Counted from the first letter of the stretch, positions 32,248 through 45,374 are shown. The stretch is 55,000 bases of DNA from Halocaridina rubra (GCA_037179515.1 JAXCGZ010020857.1:82501-137500); one strand, 5' to 3'. Numbers and translations are program-made. The notes: generated by a model not told the origin, from the sequence alone.

Positions 32248-35200
32248 CTGAAAATAGAGAAAGGGAGTATTTAAATATAGTACAATACTGTACATGCAAA
32301 ACATACTCAGCATAATTTCTTTGCATATTAGCTCTCATATAATTAAATGCTTAACTTCTATTGTCCAACTTATTGTAATCTCGTTTAGGACTTTTATTTT
32401 ATCAGCGTTTATCTGTTCGAGATCCTTCATTCATAATGGCAATACCTGATGATCGGCTTAACATAACGGACTCCCTTTTCTACTAAGGGCTAGGATGGTG
32501 CCTTCTTACAAAGGGCTTTGGTTTTGGCAAGTGCAACCATTACCCTGAGTAAATGCCCTTTCTAATCTCAGACCATGGCGGCCCACGAACCCAGGACCTG
32601 ACTATCAAAGTTGCGAGTGTTACCGCTTAACCATGGTGGCTGCATCCATTATTGGGGCAATACCTACATGTCTTAAATTATTTTCTTGCCATGAAAACTA
32701 GAAAATGTGAGGATAGATAGGATTATTAAAGCCCAACATCTGTTATCCTCCTGCTACTGTTATAACCCACTTCCTAATTCAACAGGACATAAAGTAATAT
32801 TTTGAAAAAAACATAAAAGTACATTACATATAAATAAGGTAAAAAGTGAATATCCATTCAGGAAGATACCATAAACAACTAGACTGGGACATGTGCAATT
32901 TGTTTCTTCCGGATTATCTACGCAAATCATTATTCTGTATGCCTTAGTTTACAAGAATTCAAAGATAGGATATATATCAGAAAGAGGCAAATTACCTCTC
33001 CCCATTTATATTTGTTTTCTCTCTTTCGAATGAGCATGAGTGTTGTTTTTATGATTACTAATACTTGAGCACATGAACATTAAGGTGGTTTCAGATGTAG
33101 AGGAATTCTATCTGCTATTGATGCAGCCTTCGATGCCTCTCTCTGTTTAAATTAATGATGGGGAATAGATTGTTTACTAAATAAGTTGTTGCTACTTAGT
33201 TATTATTAAGGCCTCTGTTGAAATATGACCTGGTATAATAGAGAGGCGTACCTTTTTACGAATTATTGTCTTCAAATATGTGTTTTACTCTATATTACAC
33301 TCAACTCCATTTGGTATGTTGATGACAACCATATCCTTTGAAGTCAATATGGTCTTTACCTCTGAATGCTGAATGGCCAATCAATTGAAAAGCTTGGCCA
33401 ATAGACTGACCCACTTTTTCTATTAAGGGTTAGGACGATGCCTTTTTTGAAGGGCTTCAGTTTTAGCAGTGTGACTGTTACATTAAGGCAATATTGCCTT
33501 TCCTGGCTCCTTTTGCTTAATGCAAAACAACCAGTACAATTATATGCATAAGATCTTCCTATGAACTCACACAAAGTAATAAGGAAATTGACTTTATTCT
33601 CTTAATAAAAAATTTTAAAAGTAAAATCAAGAATATATGCAACATAAAGAAGTTAAATAAGCTAAAGCACATGTAATTCTATATAGACATAGTGCAAACT
33701 TACATTGGCTTCTTCCCAAACAGTTTGAAGAGGGCATCTGCAATGTAGGCAGGGATAATGTTGGCACAATACACGTGCAACTGATGCATGAATTTACTAG
33801 TTTTAGCCGAGCCATCAGGATACCAGAGTGGAGTATTAAATGGGTATGCCCGTACAGACTTCTTTAAGTATTGCGCTAGGGCCTCAATGGTCAGTGGCTT
33901 TTGGGAGCCAGTTGAACAGCAGTATATGGGCACAGTGTCAGGCCTGTAAGTTTAATCATATCATTAAGAAAAATATAGTATCAATATGAAGACATACTAT
34001 AATATATTATACAGTATATTTAAATATATTGGTATTTTTATTAATAACAATTAACTTCTCCTTAGTCAGATTTATTAGCCAGTCTTTATACGGAGTCTCT
34101 GTTTTTGATGAGTCGCCTCCACCTGTCACTGTCGCTTGTCATGATGGTATCCAGGCCCTTCTCTTTCATATCCGCTGCTATGGAATCTTACTACCTTGTC
34201 TTGGGTCTTCCTCTCAACTGTCTGGGTTCTTAATTACAATAAACTAATAACACAATAAGTGATAACAATGCTCAAAGCAATACGGGATATATATATTCAT
34301 AATTAATCCATGGTATTAACAATACTATTATCTGCGAAAATCTTTTTTAGGATATTCGTTGCCAGCTACATTGCCATGCTGCCTTAACCAACTGTACCAC
34401 TACAACAGACAGTCTGTTGCAGTGGTGCAGTTGATTAAGGCAGCATGATTTTGTAGCTGGTGATGCTAGTTCGAGTCCCCTGATGTCCTAAAATAGATTT
34501 TTGTGGCTAATAAATAGTATTACAACATGGAATTTATTATAAATAGGGAACAAAACAAAAACTAAATATCTATAATTCATTATTTGTGACCAAAGCCTGG
34601 ATAATAGTTTCATTATGATGGGAGAAAGGAACCATACTGAATATAGGAAGCTAAAGAGTATAATATTATAAAGTGAATTGCAGAGCAAAACGGTGCACAT
34701 AAAAAATGTGACCTGGGGGATAATTGTGGATAAACAAGTCTGCTTTGTGAAAGCAAAAAAGGCCCTTTAAGGAAGGAAAGTCTATATTTCTTAGAATTTT
34801 CATGCAATCCAAAGAGAATGTCTACCTGGAGTGGCTCTAGCTTGGGATCATTACATAATTGAAAAAGGGACAGAACTAAGTTCTTGTCATATGTTTACAA
34901 TGGTGGTTCATTCTACAGGCCCTTCATTGGAGACGTGGCTTGGGCCCTGGCTATATGGTACGTATATAGTCGGGGTCTAATGCTATCACTGTCCCTTACC
35001 TCTGCCTTTCATCAAAGACCTGTAACCTTCGAGTACCGAAGGTTGAAACCTAGAACACAGGGAGAGTCTAGAAAATTTTTCTCCTCCTCCCTTAAGCATT
35101 CTATCCTCATTCTTTTCCATATAAGACTATTTCTTCCAAGTTGGAAGTAATGTGGAAGGAGGGTGGTTGCTGAAGGACTGCACGGAAACTCACAATAAAT

Positions 35201-38200
35201 ATGCTTTGCATTCCTCAGAGAAAGAATTTCTGCTTAGGACTTACGAAGACTGGATAGAAGATCTAGTGTTTCTTTTGGAGGTAACCATTTTATAAATGTT
35301 AGGATTGTGTCTCCAATAGTTGTAAAAGTTACTTGTTATACATATGAATTACATATCCATATATACTGTTGTGTATGCTCAGAATATATATGCTGCATTT
35401 GTTACCATTTCTAAGAGCAGGGTAGAAGTCTCCATACACTTCTAACAGAAGACAATTAGCATAGGCTATTGATACATACACCAAGGAGGATAATTTTGAA
35501 AAAAAATTTAAGAATCTATTTTTGGCTGGTAACACAACAGACAATAATGTATTTACTATAGTTCAAAAAGTAGGACGGCAAAAGATAGTCATTGAGTTTT
35601 ATGAAATTTGAATGTGCAGAATGAAGAGAAAGTGACAACTGATTTTATAAGGCCCAACATGAAAATGAGCAAGTGTAAGATACATATAGGCTGCCTACGG
35701 TACCAGTCGACCGTTGCAATACTACAGCTGGAGGTTTTTTGGACTAATATAAAACTGTCCAGGACAGTTCGATTTTAAGTCTTCCTTCAGTTACGTCATC
35801 ATCAAATATTCTTTTTTAATTTATTACACATCTCTTACTATCCCTTCACATCTGGCAAGCCACAACACTTCCCACCTCTGTTTCTCATTGCTTTTATTTT
35901 CTTCGGCCCCAGGCACAATGGCAGTTTTCTTCACCCGTCCTAGTGTCTCGCTCATAAAAAAAAGTAATGAGAGATTGAACGCGGGTAAATAAGGAAAAGT
36001 TTTAAGTTAGAGTCCAATAAGGCCATTATAACGTAACTCAAATAGGATGAGATAAGTCACTGTATGTTGGCAGAAATTGAAATGTAAAAATAATCTGATC
36101 TGTGAATTGGAATTAGGGATATAAAAAAAGTCTTAATTCATATCTATGTTCAAATAAGTATAGAAAACTCAATTAAGAAAAAATTCCGTTGTAGAAGTGA
36201 ATTATCATTGAGAAAATTGTGAGTAAGACATGATTTGGAAACAGCTGCACTTACCTACAGAAAGTTTGTCAATAAGGAATCAAAAAAAACTGGTGCAGTT
36301 TTCTGAGCATTACAAAGCATGGAACTAGCATTACTGGCAGAATTAACGATAAAATCCTTGTTCCTACCACACTTCCCATGATATGGAAGCTTACGGTTCA
36401 AGTGCATATGATGGGAAAAGATTCATGTCAGTTCTGTAGACTACAAGGATGGAAATGACATACTCAGAGAGAGAAAGTTAGAAGGAATTTTACTTTATTC
36501 ACTGTTAGGTCCTCATGGCTAAAAGAAATCCAAGTCATAAACAGACTGACAGCATCATTTTTTTTTACTCTATACTATTGTGATGATATCAAGTTTACAT
36601 CACAGACTGTCCTTTCCACTAAGGGCTATAAAGGTGTCTTCTTATGAAGGACTTTGGTTTTGGCAGGTGTGATCGTCACCCTACGTGAAAGCCCTTTCTA
36701 GCCTCAGACTGTGGGGGGGCCAAGAACCTTCGACCTGATGACTCAATGTCACGAGCAGTACCACACTGCCAGTGTGACTACACTTTATTCTACGGTAGTA
36801 AAGAAAAATAAAATAAATTTCAACTTACTTGTATTTACCAGTGGCAGCGTTCCAAGCAGAGACAAGCATAAGATTGATTGGGACGTCCACTGGAATAAAA
36901 TCCAACTTGATTCCCTGCCTGACATACAGAGAGCGCAATACTCCTTTTCCCATACCAACGAGGAGTCCAGTAAAGGCAAAAAGGTTGTCGACCCAACCAG
37001 GGAAAGGTTCAAGCCATGATCCGCATACTGCAAATATGAAGACTTTGTTGGAGTTGTGATAAAAGGAACAAGTTACATACATATAAATATATAAATAAAT
37101 ATAGTAAGTAAACTATATACAAAATATCTAGGTTGTTAAGAATATCTTTTAATCAATTATGCTGTATTAAAAATCAGAGTAATACTGCTCTTATCACTCA
37201 AATAACCCTCATCGACTAAAATTACTCTTACACTAAAAATTTCACATCAATATATACCTATGGATGGTCTGATGACAGCGATGGGCAAGTTTTCCCCATC
37301 GTTGAAGAGCAAGTGCTCAGCCAAAGCTTTAGTGTAAGTGTAAGTATTGGGTCTGGGCTCAACCAAGCGAGGAGTGATATCCTCCAGAAGTTTATCATCA
37401 AGCCATTCTGTCAGCTGAATCAGGCGACCAGGGTCCATAGGAGCAGGGTAGAGGTCTTCATATACTTCTGGCAGATGACAATTAGCATAGGCTGTTGACA
37501 CATGCACCAAAGCCTGAAACAAGGATTACAATTTAATACAAAAGCATTAAAAGATTTATCCATTCAAGTGGTTTTCATTATTTAGGTGAAGTTACATCTA
37601 CAGTTCTTAATAATGAATATGGCTATTACACACCTTTGTAGAGGCAATTTCACAATAACATAAAGCTCTATGTTTTTCCCTGGATAGGCAAAAATGTCAT
37701 ATATATGACTAATCACATAAGTATATAAAGACGACAGTATCATTTGCACCTAATAATTTTAGTCTTAAAGGCAATGTTTAACTATTATGAATATCTACAG
37801 TATATTACAAACAGCATGAACATATTCAGCCTTATATGCAATGCATAATAAGCTTTTCTATCTTCTCGCATTATATACTGAATAGGATCAATATCAGGAT
37901 GACAAACATAACATCCACAAACCTCCAGTTTTCTCATTTTCTTGGCAAGGCTCACCACTCGTTTTGTGCCCAACATATTCATGTTCACGGCAACTCTCAT
38001 GGGTTCCTGTTATCGAAGAAAGAAAACATCTTCATAGAATTTATGGGGCAAAAAATTATATATGTGATAAAAGTACCATCTATTGTCTAGTTACTGTGCT
38101 GACAGAATTAACCTACATGCTCGTAACATTCCTAGAAATGTTGGCTTTACAAAGACTGTAAAACTCTACTTATCAAATATGAATCCCTCAGATTTATTCT

Positions 38201-39029
38201 TTAATCGGAACTTCATCACAGGATTGTATAATTATTCCTATTCATATATCGTAAAGTGACTTTTGCCAATTCACTTATAATATGGTAAGTTTAACAGTGA
38301 ATCTTTACATTCCAATCATAATAAAATCTGAAACTCATATTCCAAGTCATATTCACTGGATCAATGGCCTTTTGTTTACAGTTCTGGCCGAGAATGCGGC
38401 ATTATGGAGATGCAGGATTAGAAATGGCTACTGTATTCAATTAAAACAAGGATTCTGCAAAACAAAAGTCTTAGAAATGATAATTCTATGGCTTTTGGAT
38501 AAAAGACTGATACAAAGATCATTTGGTGCGACCCTAAAATTCAGGCATAGAGGTTTAATAGCAGGGGCGATGCCTCTGATAGGAGGGCTAAATCCGCAAA
38601 CTTTAACTTTAATACACTTCAGAGAGTATCGTACATGATTCTAGAGTTTTGGCTATTAATTTTTTAACAATATATAAAAGGTACTCATTGAAACAATATA
38701 CAGGAAATTATGGTCATATCAAATGTCTACTGCTATGCGCAACGGCATTTTCCAAAATGGGCAGAAAACTGCTTTCGTCCAAAGTATTAACCGAGGAAAC
38801 TCAAAACACTCTACTATTACCTCTACAACCTCTTTACTCTATCTACTGTAAGTAGAGAACTCACTGTGAAATTGATGGTAGCCGCAGCATGGAACAACAC
38901 ATTGACTTCCTCGGCTAAACGCGCTTCGTCTTCATCGCTAAGACCGAGTCCTTCCATGGTGATATCGCCTTTGACAGCAAACACTTTCTGGATCACCTCT
39001 GGTTGGGAATGTTTGATCCTGTCAAACAA
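31821..39029 (-). CDS. fatty acyl-CoA reductase, six exons, N-terminus outside window
   Basis: Exons 39029-38865, 38006-37923, 37513-37258, 37027-36829, 33943-33704 and 32247-31821 join without a frame break to 456 codons and TAG. The enzyme reduces fatty acyl-CoA to fatty alcohol with NADPH, in ER or peroxisome membranes, for waxes, ether lipids or pheromones. Seen: the Rossmann-type reductase part with VFAVKGDITMEGLGLSDED and LFHAAATINFTEPMRVAVNM. VHVSTAYANC is followed by the catalytic YxxxK as NTYTYTKALAEHLL (Tyr141 and Lys145 of this partial protein). [20 protein letters not shown] and LDFIPVDVPINLM follow. The C-terminal domain is in exon 6 (LEYFMLRDWTFHT), with a hydrophobic stretch YGVYCLLSTDTATSLYSAFF near the end. 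Donors and acceptors are all GT-AG. Family members are about 500 residues; the GxxGFxG cofactor loop was not found in the 16 kb upstream, so the gene continues beyond the window or is broken. The paralogue is not resolved. Confidence 0.94.
32455..32645 (-). repeat. tRNA-derived SINE (family A)
   Basis: Full-length diverged copy in FAR intron 5. Flanks carry an imperfect duplication (CATAATGGCAATACCTGATG at left; GGGGCAATACCTACATG at right). Confidence 0.8.
32650..33401. other. FAR intron 5, no feature recognised
   Basis: No exon or known repeat was identified. Confidence 0.5.
33402..33510 (-). repeat. tRNA-derived SINE (family A), decayed fragment
   Basis: TTTTTCTATTAAGGGTTAGG and TTTGAAGGGCTTCAGTTTTA match the tail half of family A. 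The tRNA-like head is lost. Confidence 0.65.
33704..33943 (-). CDS. FAR exon 5
   Basis: 240 nt between acceptor CTTACAG and donor GTAAGT. It encodes KPDTVPIYCCSTGSQKPLTI (first codon split) through LHVYCANIIPAYIADALFKL. Confidence 0.93.
34055..34205 (-). pseudogene. RTE-type LINE C-terminal fragment
   Basis: Minus-strand translation reads RQLRGRPKTR, two stops, then DSIAADMKEKGLDTIMTSDS and DRWRRLIKNRDSV. The GRPKTRW-like motif followed by a WRR(L)I..xDP-like end is typical of the tail of RTE-type LINE proteins. It is a short relic in FAR intron 4. Confidence 0.75.
34334..34500. repeat. head-to-head tRNA-like sequences forming a long hairpin
   Basis: CCAGCTACA...CATGCTGCCTTAACCAACTG...CAACAGAC (34362-34410) is the reverse complement of 34411-34460 with only a few mismatches and almost no loop. 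The plus-strand half carries a tRNA-like box A (TGGTGCAGTTGATTAAGG, 34423-34440) and box B (AGTTCGAGTCCCC, 34469-34481). The left half keeps part of the same flank (AAAATCTTTTTTAGGATAT against AAAATCTATTTTAGGACAT), with a deletion. It is a pair of SINE-like heads in inverted orientation. Confidence 0.8.
34501..35414. other. FAR intron 4, no other feature recognised
   Basis: No exon, RNA gene or known repeat was identified before the pseudoexon. Confidence 0.5.
35415..35484 (-). pseudogene. decayed partial duplicate of FAR exon 3
   Basis: This 70-bp segment aligns without gaps to 37441-37510 in exon 3, with 9 differences (about 87% identity). Translated it gives LVYVSIAYANCLLLEVYGDF against LVHVSTAYANCHLPEVYEDL in the real exon. 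The acceptor is missing (CAGGCTTTGG in exon 3 is CCTCCTTGG here), and sequence after GDFYPA does not match. It is therefore a pseudoexon from a local duplication, or a relic of a lost alternative exon. It lies between exons 5 and 4. Confidence 0.88.
35750..35960 (-). repeat. unclassified interspersed repeat (family B)
   Basis: The reverse complement matches 21205-21428 along its length: ACTAGGACGGGTGAAGAA, AGATGTGAAGGGATAGTA, AACTGAAGGAAGACTTA, CTGTCCTGGACAG. It lies in FAR intron 4. Confidence 0.75.
35961..36594. other. FAR intron 4, no feature recognised
   Basis: No exon or known repeat was identified. Confidence 0.5.
36595..36783 (-). repeat. tRNA-derived SINE (family A)
   Basis: Diverged full-length copy close to exon 4: CCACTAAGGGCTATAAAGG, ACTTTGGTTTTGGCAGGTGT and a degenerate head at right. 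Confidence 0.75.
36829..37027 (-). CDS. FAR exon 4
   Basis: 199 nt, acceptor TTTGCAG, donor GTAAGT. It encodes [34 protein letters not shown] and DFIPVDVPINLMLVSAWNA. Confidence 0.94.
37258..37513 (-). CDS. FAR exon 3 (catalytic YxxxK)
   Basis: 256 nt, acceptor GTTTCAG, donor GTATAT, ending in phase 1. It encodes ALVHVSTAYANCHLPEVYED and NTYTYTKALAEHLL with the catalytic Tyr and Lys. Confidence 0.94.
37514..37922. other. FAR intron 2
   Basis: AT-rich intron with no further feature seen. Confidence 0.6.
37923..38006 (-). CDS. FAR exon 2
   Basis: 84 nt, 28 whole codons, EPMRVAVNMNMLGTKRVVSL then AKKMRKLE. Acceptor ATAACAG, donor GTTTGT. Confidence 0.93.
38007..38864. other. FAR intron 1
   Basis: No exon or known repeat. 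A 118-codon plus-strand open frame (38282-38638) has no recognisable domain and looks fortuitous. Confidence 0.5.
38865..39029 (-). CDS. first FAR exon visible in the window
   Basis: 165 nt, 55 whole codons, LFDRIKHSQPEVIQKVFAVK through LFHAAATINFT. Acceptor GTTACAG, donor GTGAGT. It corresponds to residues about 60-115 of typical family members, so at least one exon precedes it. Confidence 0.93.
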
Positions 39030-40271
39030 CTGTAACAGTAACAGGAATTAGTCCACTGTCCATGCATGTAGGAAATGTGTGAAAAACTTGATCTGGGAGT
39101 AAACATGTGTAATATTGCTAATAAGACCACTATGATAAGAAAAAAAAACTTGGTATTAAGACATCCTATATGTTAAATACCAGAGATGGTAAAAGGCTTG
39201 ACTAATGGTTAAAATATTCTTTAATGCTTTTGTATTTATATAATTAAATGAGACAATAACCAAACTTCCATAAAATGAAATAAACAACTTATTTAAATAA
39301 ATAGTATTTTTACATAATTTAACAAACAACCTAGAACGTACATTCCCATCAAAGTTTTTGATACAGAAAAAAAGCCTCTCAAACAGAGAAAATACATAGG
39401 CAGAACATCACAAAAACACAATATTTGGACAAATATTAACAATCACACACACACCTGTACCTTGCAATACACTACCACTGTGTCTACAGACAAAATTCAC
39501 AACTAGGGAATGAAAAATTATGAAAAAACAACTATGTTTGCAGCCAGCTAAAAACATGTGAGAGAGTGCTAGAGGCATTATTTTATATATACAATATACA
39601 GAAACCATAAGCATTTTATAAAAAGAGCAAAAACAAAAGACTGAAAAGAAGATAAAAGACCCTTGCGTATTATCCTGGATACTTTTGGGAAAAAAATATA
39701 TGCTGAAAATAGAAGTAAAAAATACGTACACTATTTACAATAACACCACCTGGTAAATCATCTGGAATGTACATTGAAAAATGGAAAGTTGCTTATCAGA
39801 AAAACTGGAGCTATGAAAGATGTAAGAGCTGAAACAAGACCAATGAAGCTGCTGTGTAAAGAAAGAAAGGATAAATAAACAAATGAAGCTGCTGTGTAAA
39901 GAGAAAGAAAGGATAAATAAACATATGAAGCTGCTGTGTAAAGAGAAAGAAATGATAAATAAACAACAAAAATTGACAGTTGAACACACATGAAATATGA
40001 AATAAGAGTTACAAAAACAGAAGATAAAGGATGGTAAAAAAAAAAAAAAACAGCATTGATGGATCCATAGAGTAGGAGGAATGCCAGTAGAAATGGTGTC
40101 TCGTGCTGATCCACAGGACAAAAGCACTGAAGAAGTCGTTGATATTATTTGTTATCTCCCTTCACCTGCAAGTCTACACCATAACTAAACGTCCAAGCTA
40201 AAAACAGTATGTTGGCGAGGTAGAGGCTGTCTAAAACTCTCTTCTTCATTGTCAAGAAGTTCGTTAAGTGT
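39030..40271. other. upstream FAR intron or flank with a small tandem repeat
   Basis: No exon was recognised. At 39842-39964 the unit AATGAAGCTGCTGTGTAAAG is repeated three times with periods of 40 and 42 bp. Confidence 0.6.
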
Positions 40272-40280
40272 CGTTAATGC

Positions 40281-40705
40281 GGGAGCGGCTGGCCGCAGGT
40301 GAGTGCATGATGTTTCATCCTGTCTCCTAGCTCAAAGATTGATCCTCCGATAAAGCTCCACCTACCTCACTACTCTCCCGCTCTCACTTCCTTGTGAATG
40401 TCTCAAACAAAATTTACACTATTTGGTAAAGGTCCAGTATAACTCCGGTGCCTTTCTAACCTAACCTAACCTACACCTAACCTAACCTTAGAATAGGTTA
40501 GTAGAAATATGCCAATGGGAAGTAACTTTACCTTATTGAGGAGGGTAGAGTTAAGGCGTCGGAGTTATACTGGACCTTTACCCACTATTTAATCTTTTCC
40601 TTTCCATATATATTTACAACTGAAATGTGCTTTATCGGCAGACCAATCACTGAGCTAGGGGACAGGATGAAACAGCATGCATTCAACCTGCGGCTAGCCG
40701 CTCCC
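40281..40705. mobile_element. 425-bp MITE with 9-bp target-site duplication
   Basis: The termini GGGAGCGGCTGGCCGCAGGT (left) and GGGAGCGGCTAGCCGCAGGT (right, reverse complement) match at 19 of 20 positions. Both are flanked by CGTTAATGC (40272-40280 and 40706-40714). Arms continue with TTTCATCCTGT and TAGCTCA, and again with GGTAAAGGTCCAGTATAACT at 40425-40444 and its complement near 40562. The centre holds CCTAACCTAACC runs. A 9-bp duplication with long terminal repeats suggests the Mutator-like or Merlin group. No coding capacity. Confidence 0.9.
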
Positions 40706-40714
40706 CGTTAATGC

Positions 40715-40920
40715 TCCTGTGACCCATACATAAGCTAGTCATCGGTATGATCAAATAGGCATGCCACGAAACATCACATTATGATCATTATGTCATTTCA
40801 TGATGCACTGCAATGTTATGATTATAAAGTATGTCATGTCACATGGTAAAAAATAAAAGCAGTAAATGAGTTGACTGTCAATATTGCAACTTTACCGTCT
40901 ACCAGTTTTTTTTTTTACTA
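40715..40920. other. no feature recognised
   Basis: Nothing identified beyond short ATGTCAT-like repetition. Confidence 0.4.
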
Positions 40921-41940
40921 TTTCACACCTAATGCCAAACAAGCTCTATATATCCTTATATTTCACAGCGAATATCAACATAAGCCATATATCCCTATAT
41001 TTCACAATTAAATGTCAACCAAGAGCTATGTTTTTACATTTCAGTCAAATGTCAAACAAGATATATATCCTTATATTTCACAGTGAACGTCAAACATAAG
41101 CTATATCCTTATATTTCACAATTAAATATTAAACAAGGGTTATATCCTTACATTTCACAGTTAAATGTCAAACATGAGCTATATCCTTGCATTTCACAGT
41201 TAAATGTCAAACATGAGTTATATCCTTATATTTCACAGTTTAATGTCAAACATGGGCCATATCATCATATTTCACAGTTAAATGTCAAATATGAGCTATA
41301 TCCTTATATTTACAGATATTGTCAAACATGAGCTATATCCTTATATTTTACTGTTAAATGTCAAACATGAGCTATATCCTTATATTTCACAGTTAATGTC
41401 AAACATGAGCTATATCTTTATATTTCTAAGTTAAATGTCAAATATGAGCTATATCCTTAAATTTCAAATTTAATGTCAAACATGAGCTATATCCTTCTAT
41501 TTCACAGTTAATGTCAAACATGAGCTATATCCTTATATTTCTAAGTTTAATGTCAAACATGAGCTATATCCTTATATTTTACAGTTAAATGTCAAACATA
41601 ATCTATGTCCCTCTATTTTATAGTTAATGTCAAATATAAGCTATATCCTTATATTCTCAGTTAATGTCAACCATAAATTATATCCTTCTATTTTACAGTT
41701 AATATCAAGCATGAGCTATATCCTCATATTTCACAGTCAAATGTCAATCATGAGCTATATCTTACATTTCACAATTAATGTCAAACATGTGCAATATCCT
41801 TATATTTCACAGTCAAATGTCAATCATGAGCTATATCCTTACATTTCACAATTAATGTCAAACATGAGCTATTTTTTTACATTATTGTCCAACATGAGCT
41901 ATTTTCTTACATTAATGTCAAACATGAGCTAAGTCCTTAT
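40921..41940. repeat. minisatellite, about 39-bp unit, roughly two dozen copies
   Basis: The unit is approximately CACAGTTAAATGTCAAACAT then GAGCTATATCCTTATATTT. Copies diverge at both ends and are most regular between 41080 and 41860. The repetitive open frame 41083-41331 is a by-product of the unit, not a repeat protein. Confidence 0.93.
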
Positions 41941-44043
<2,103 letters not shown>

Positions 44044-44092
44044 GGATTCGGTTTTACGTCACGAACTCCCTATTCTACTAAGGGCTAGTAAA
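44044..44092 (-). repeat. tRNA-derived SINE (family A), 3'-end fragment
   Basis: CGGTTTTACGTCACGAACTC and CTACTAAGGGCTAG; only the last 45 bp of the family is present. Confidence 0.8.
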
Positions 44093-44424
44093 TTTTGTCA
44101 GCATTTTCAAACAATGATACCTCATACGAACTGTTAGTCGATTTTGACATTTACTAAATAATGTAAGTCCAAATTAGAGTGAATAATTAACATATAATTA
44201 GAAATATTAATACAAAACTTATGATCAGTTTTCTAATCTATCAAACACTTTGAAGTTATATATATGTTATAATTTATTTACATGAGAACTGAGAGGTAAG
44301 CATTATTTTTTTTCGTTTTTTGCTACAAAGAACGAGACTGCTTAAGACAGTTTTTCATATGGTCTTCAGATACGAACCAGGTGCCTTACTTATCATGCTA
44401 CAGAAGGGTTGTGAGAGCGGTAGT

Positions 44425-44535
44425 AGGGCAGAGTGTCGAAAGAAAAAAGTGTCGAAAAAACCTAACCTAACCTAACCGAACCTAACCTTTCAACATTTTG
44501 ACCTTCCAACACTATGTTCTTCGAGACACTGTCAA
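44425..44535. repeat. interstitial CCTAA repeat within a possible small inverted-repeat element
   Basis: CCTAACCTAACCTAACCGAA at about 44461-44480 is flanked by AGTGTCGAA (left) and TTCGAGACACT (right), an approximate terminal inversion. Confidence 0.5.
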
Positions 44536-44784
44536 CACACGGTGAGGGTTGCTTCTAATTACATAAAAGAAAATGGTTTAGTTTGATTGCCGAATCAAAC
44601 AAAAATTTTCAACTTGATTGATTATCCACCGACGTTTTATTGCAACCTAGGTTATGTTTACTCAAGAAATATATTATATTTTGAAATTTAATATGAAATG
44701 GGGTTAAAGTCACTAGCTAATAGAGAATGATCACTAAACTGGTCCTCATGCTAATCATATGATAGCTATACACCAGAGAAGGAG
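44536..44784. other. no feature recognised
   Basis: Nothing identified. Confidence 0.4.
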
Positions 44785-45303
44785 AAGAGTTTTGGGTATT
44801 GAATCTTGCTCTATATTCATTAGCATTTCAGTAATTAATTTTCTTCCGAAACGTTTTGGGTATTGAATCCTGTTCTATATTCATTAACATTTTCATTATG
44901 TAATTTTCTTCAGAAACGTTTTGGGTATTGAATCCTGTTCTATATTCATTAACATTTTCATTATTTAATTTTCTTCAGAAACGTTTTGGGTATTAAATCC
45001 TGCTCTATATTCATTAACATTTTCATTAATTAATTTTCTTCAGAAACGTTTTGGGTATTGAATCCTGCTCTATATGCATTAACATTTTCATTATTTAATT
45101 TTCTTCAGAAACGTTTTGGGTATTAAATCCTGCTCTATATTCATTAACATTTTAATTAATCAATTTTCTTCAGAAACGTTTTGGGTATTGAATCCTGTTC
45201 TATATTCATAAAAATTTTCATTAATTAATTTTCTTCAGAAACGTTTTGGGTATTGAATCCTGCTCTATATTCATCAACATTTTCATTAATTAATTTTCTT
45301 CAT
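44785..45303. repeat. minisatellite, about 65-bp unit, eight copies
   Basis: GTTTTGGGTATTGAATCCTG starts at about 44789, 44852, 44917, 44983, 45048, 45113, 45178 and 45243 (single-base variants). Units end TTAATTTTCTTCAGAAAC. Confidence 0.93.
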
Positions 45304-45374
45304 ATCATAACTAACTGTAGGCATATTGTGATTGTAATCCTGTTTACTTAAATTAACTAATATATCAATATTGT

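Noticed and set aside
38282..38638. 118-codon plus-strand gene in FAR intron 1
   Set aside because: No recognisable domain; it opposes a well-supported gene and lies wholly within its intron.
41083..41331. Apparent repeat protein with ELYPYISQLNVKH units
   Set aside because: It is the translation of the 39-bp minisatellite, whose unit length is a multiple of three. The frame is lost in other units, and there are no splice or start signals.
40921..41940. CRISPR-like regular array
   Set aside because: The repeats are contiguous with no unique spacers and lie in a eukaryotic genome.
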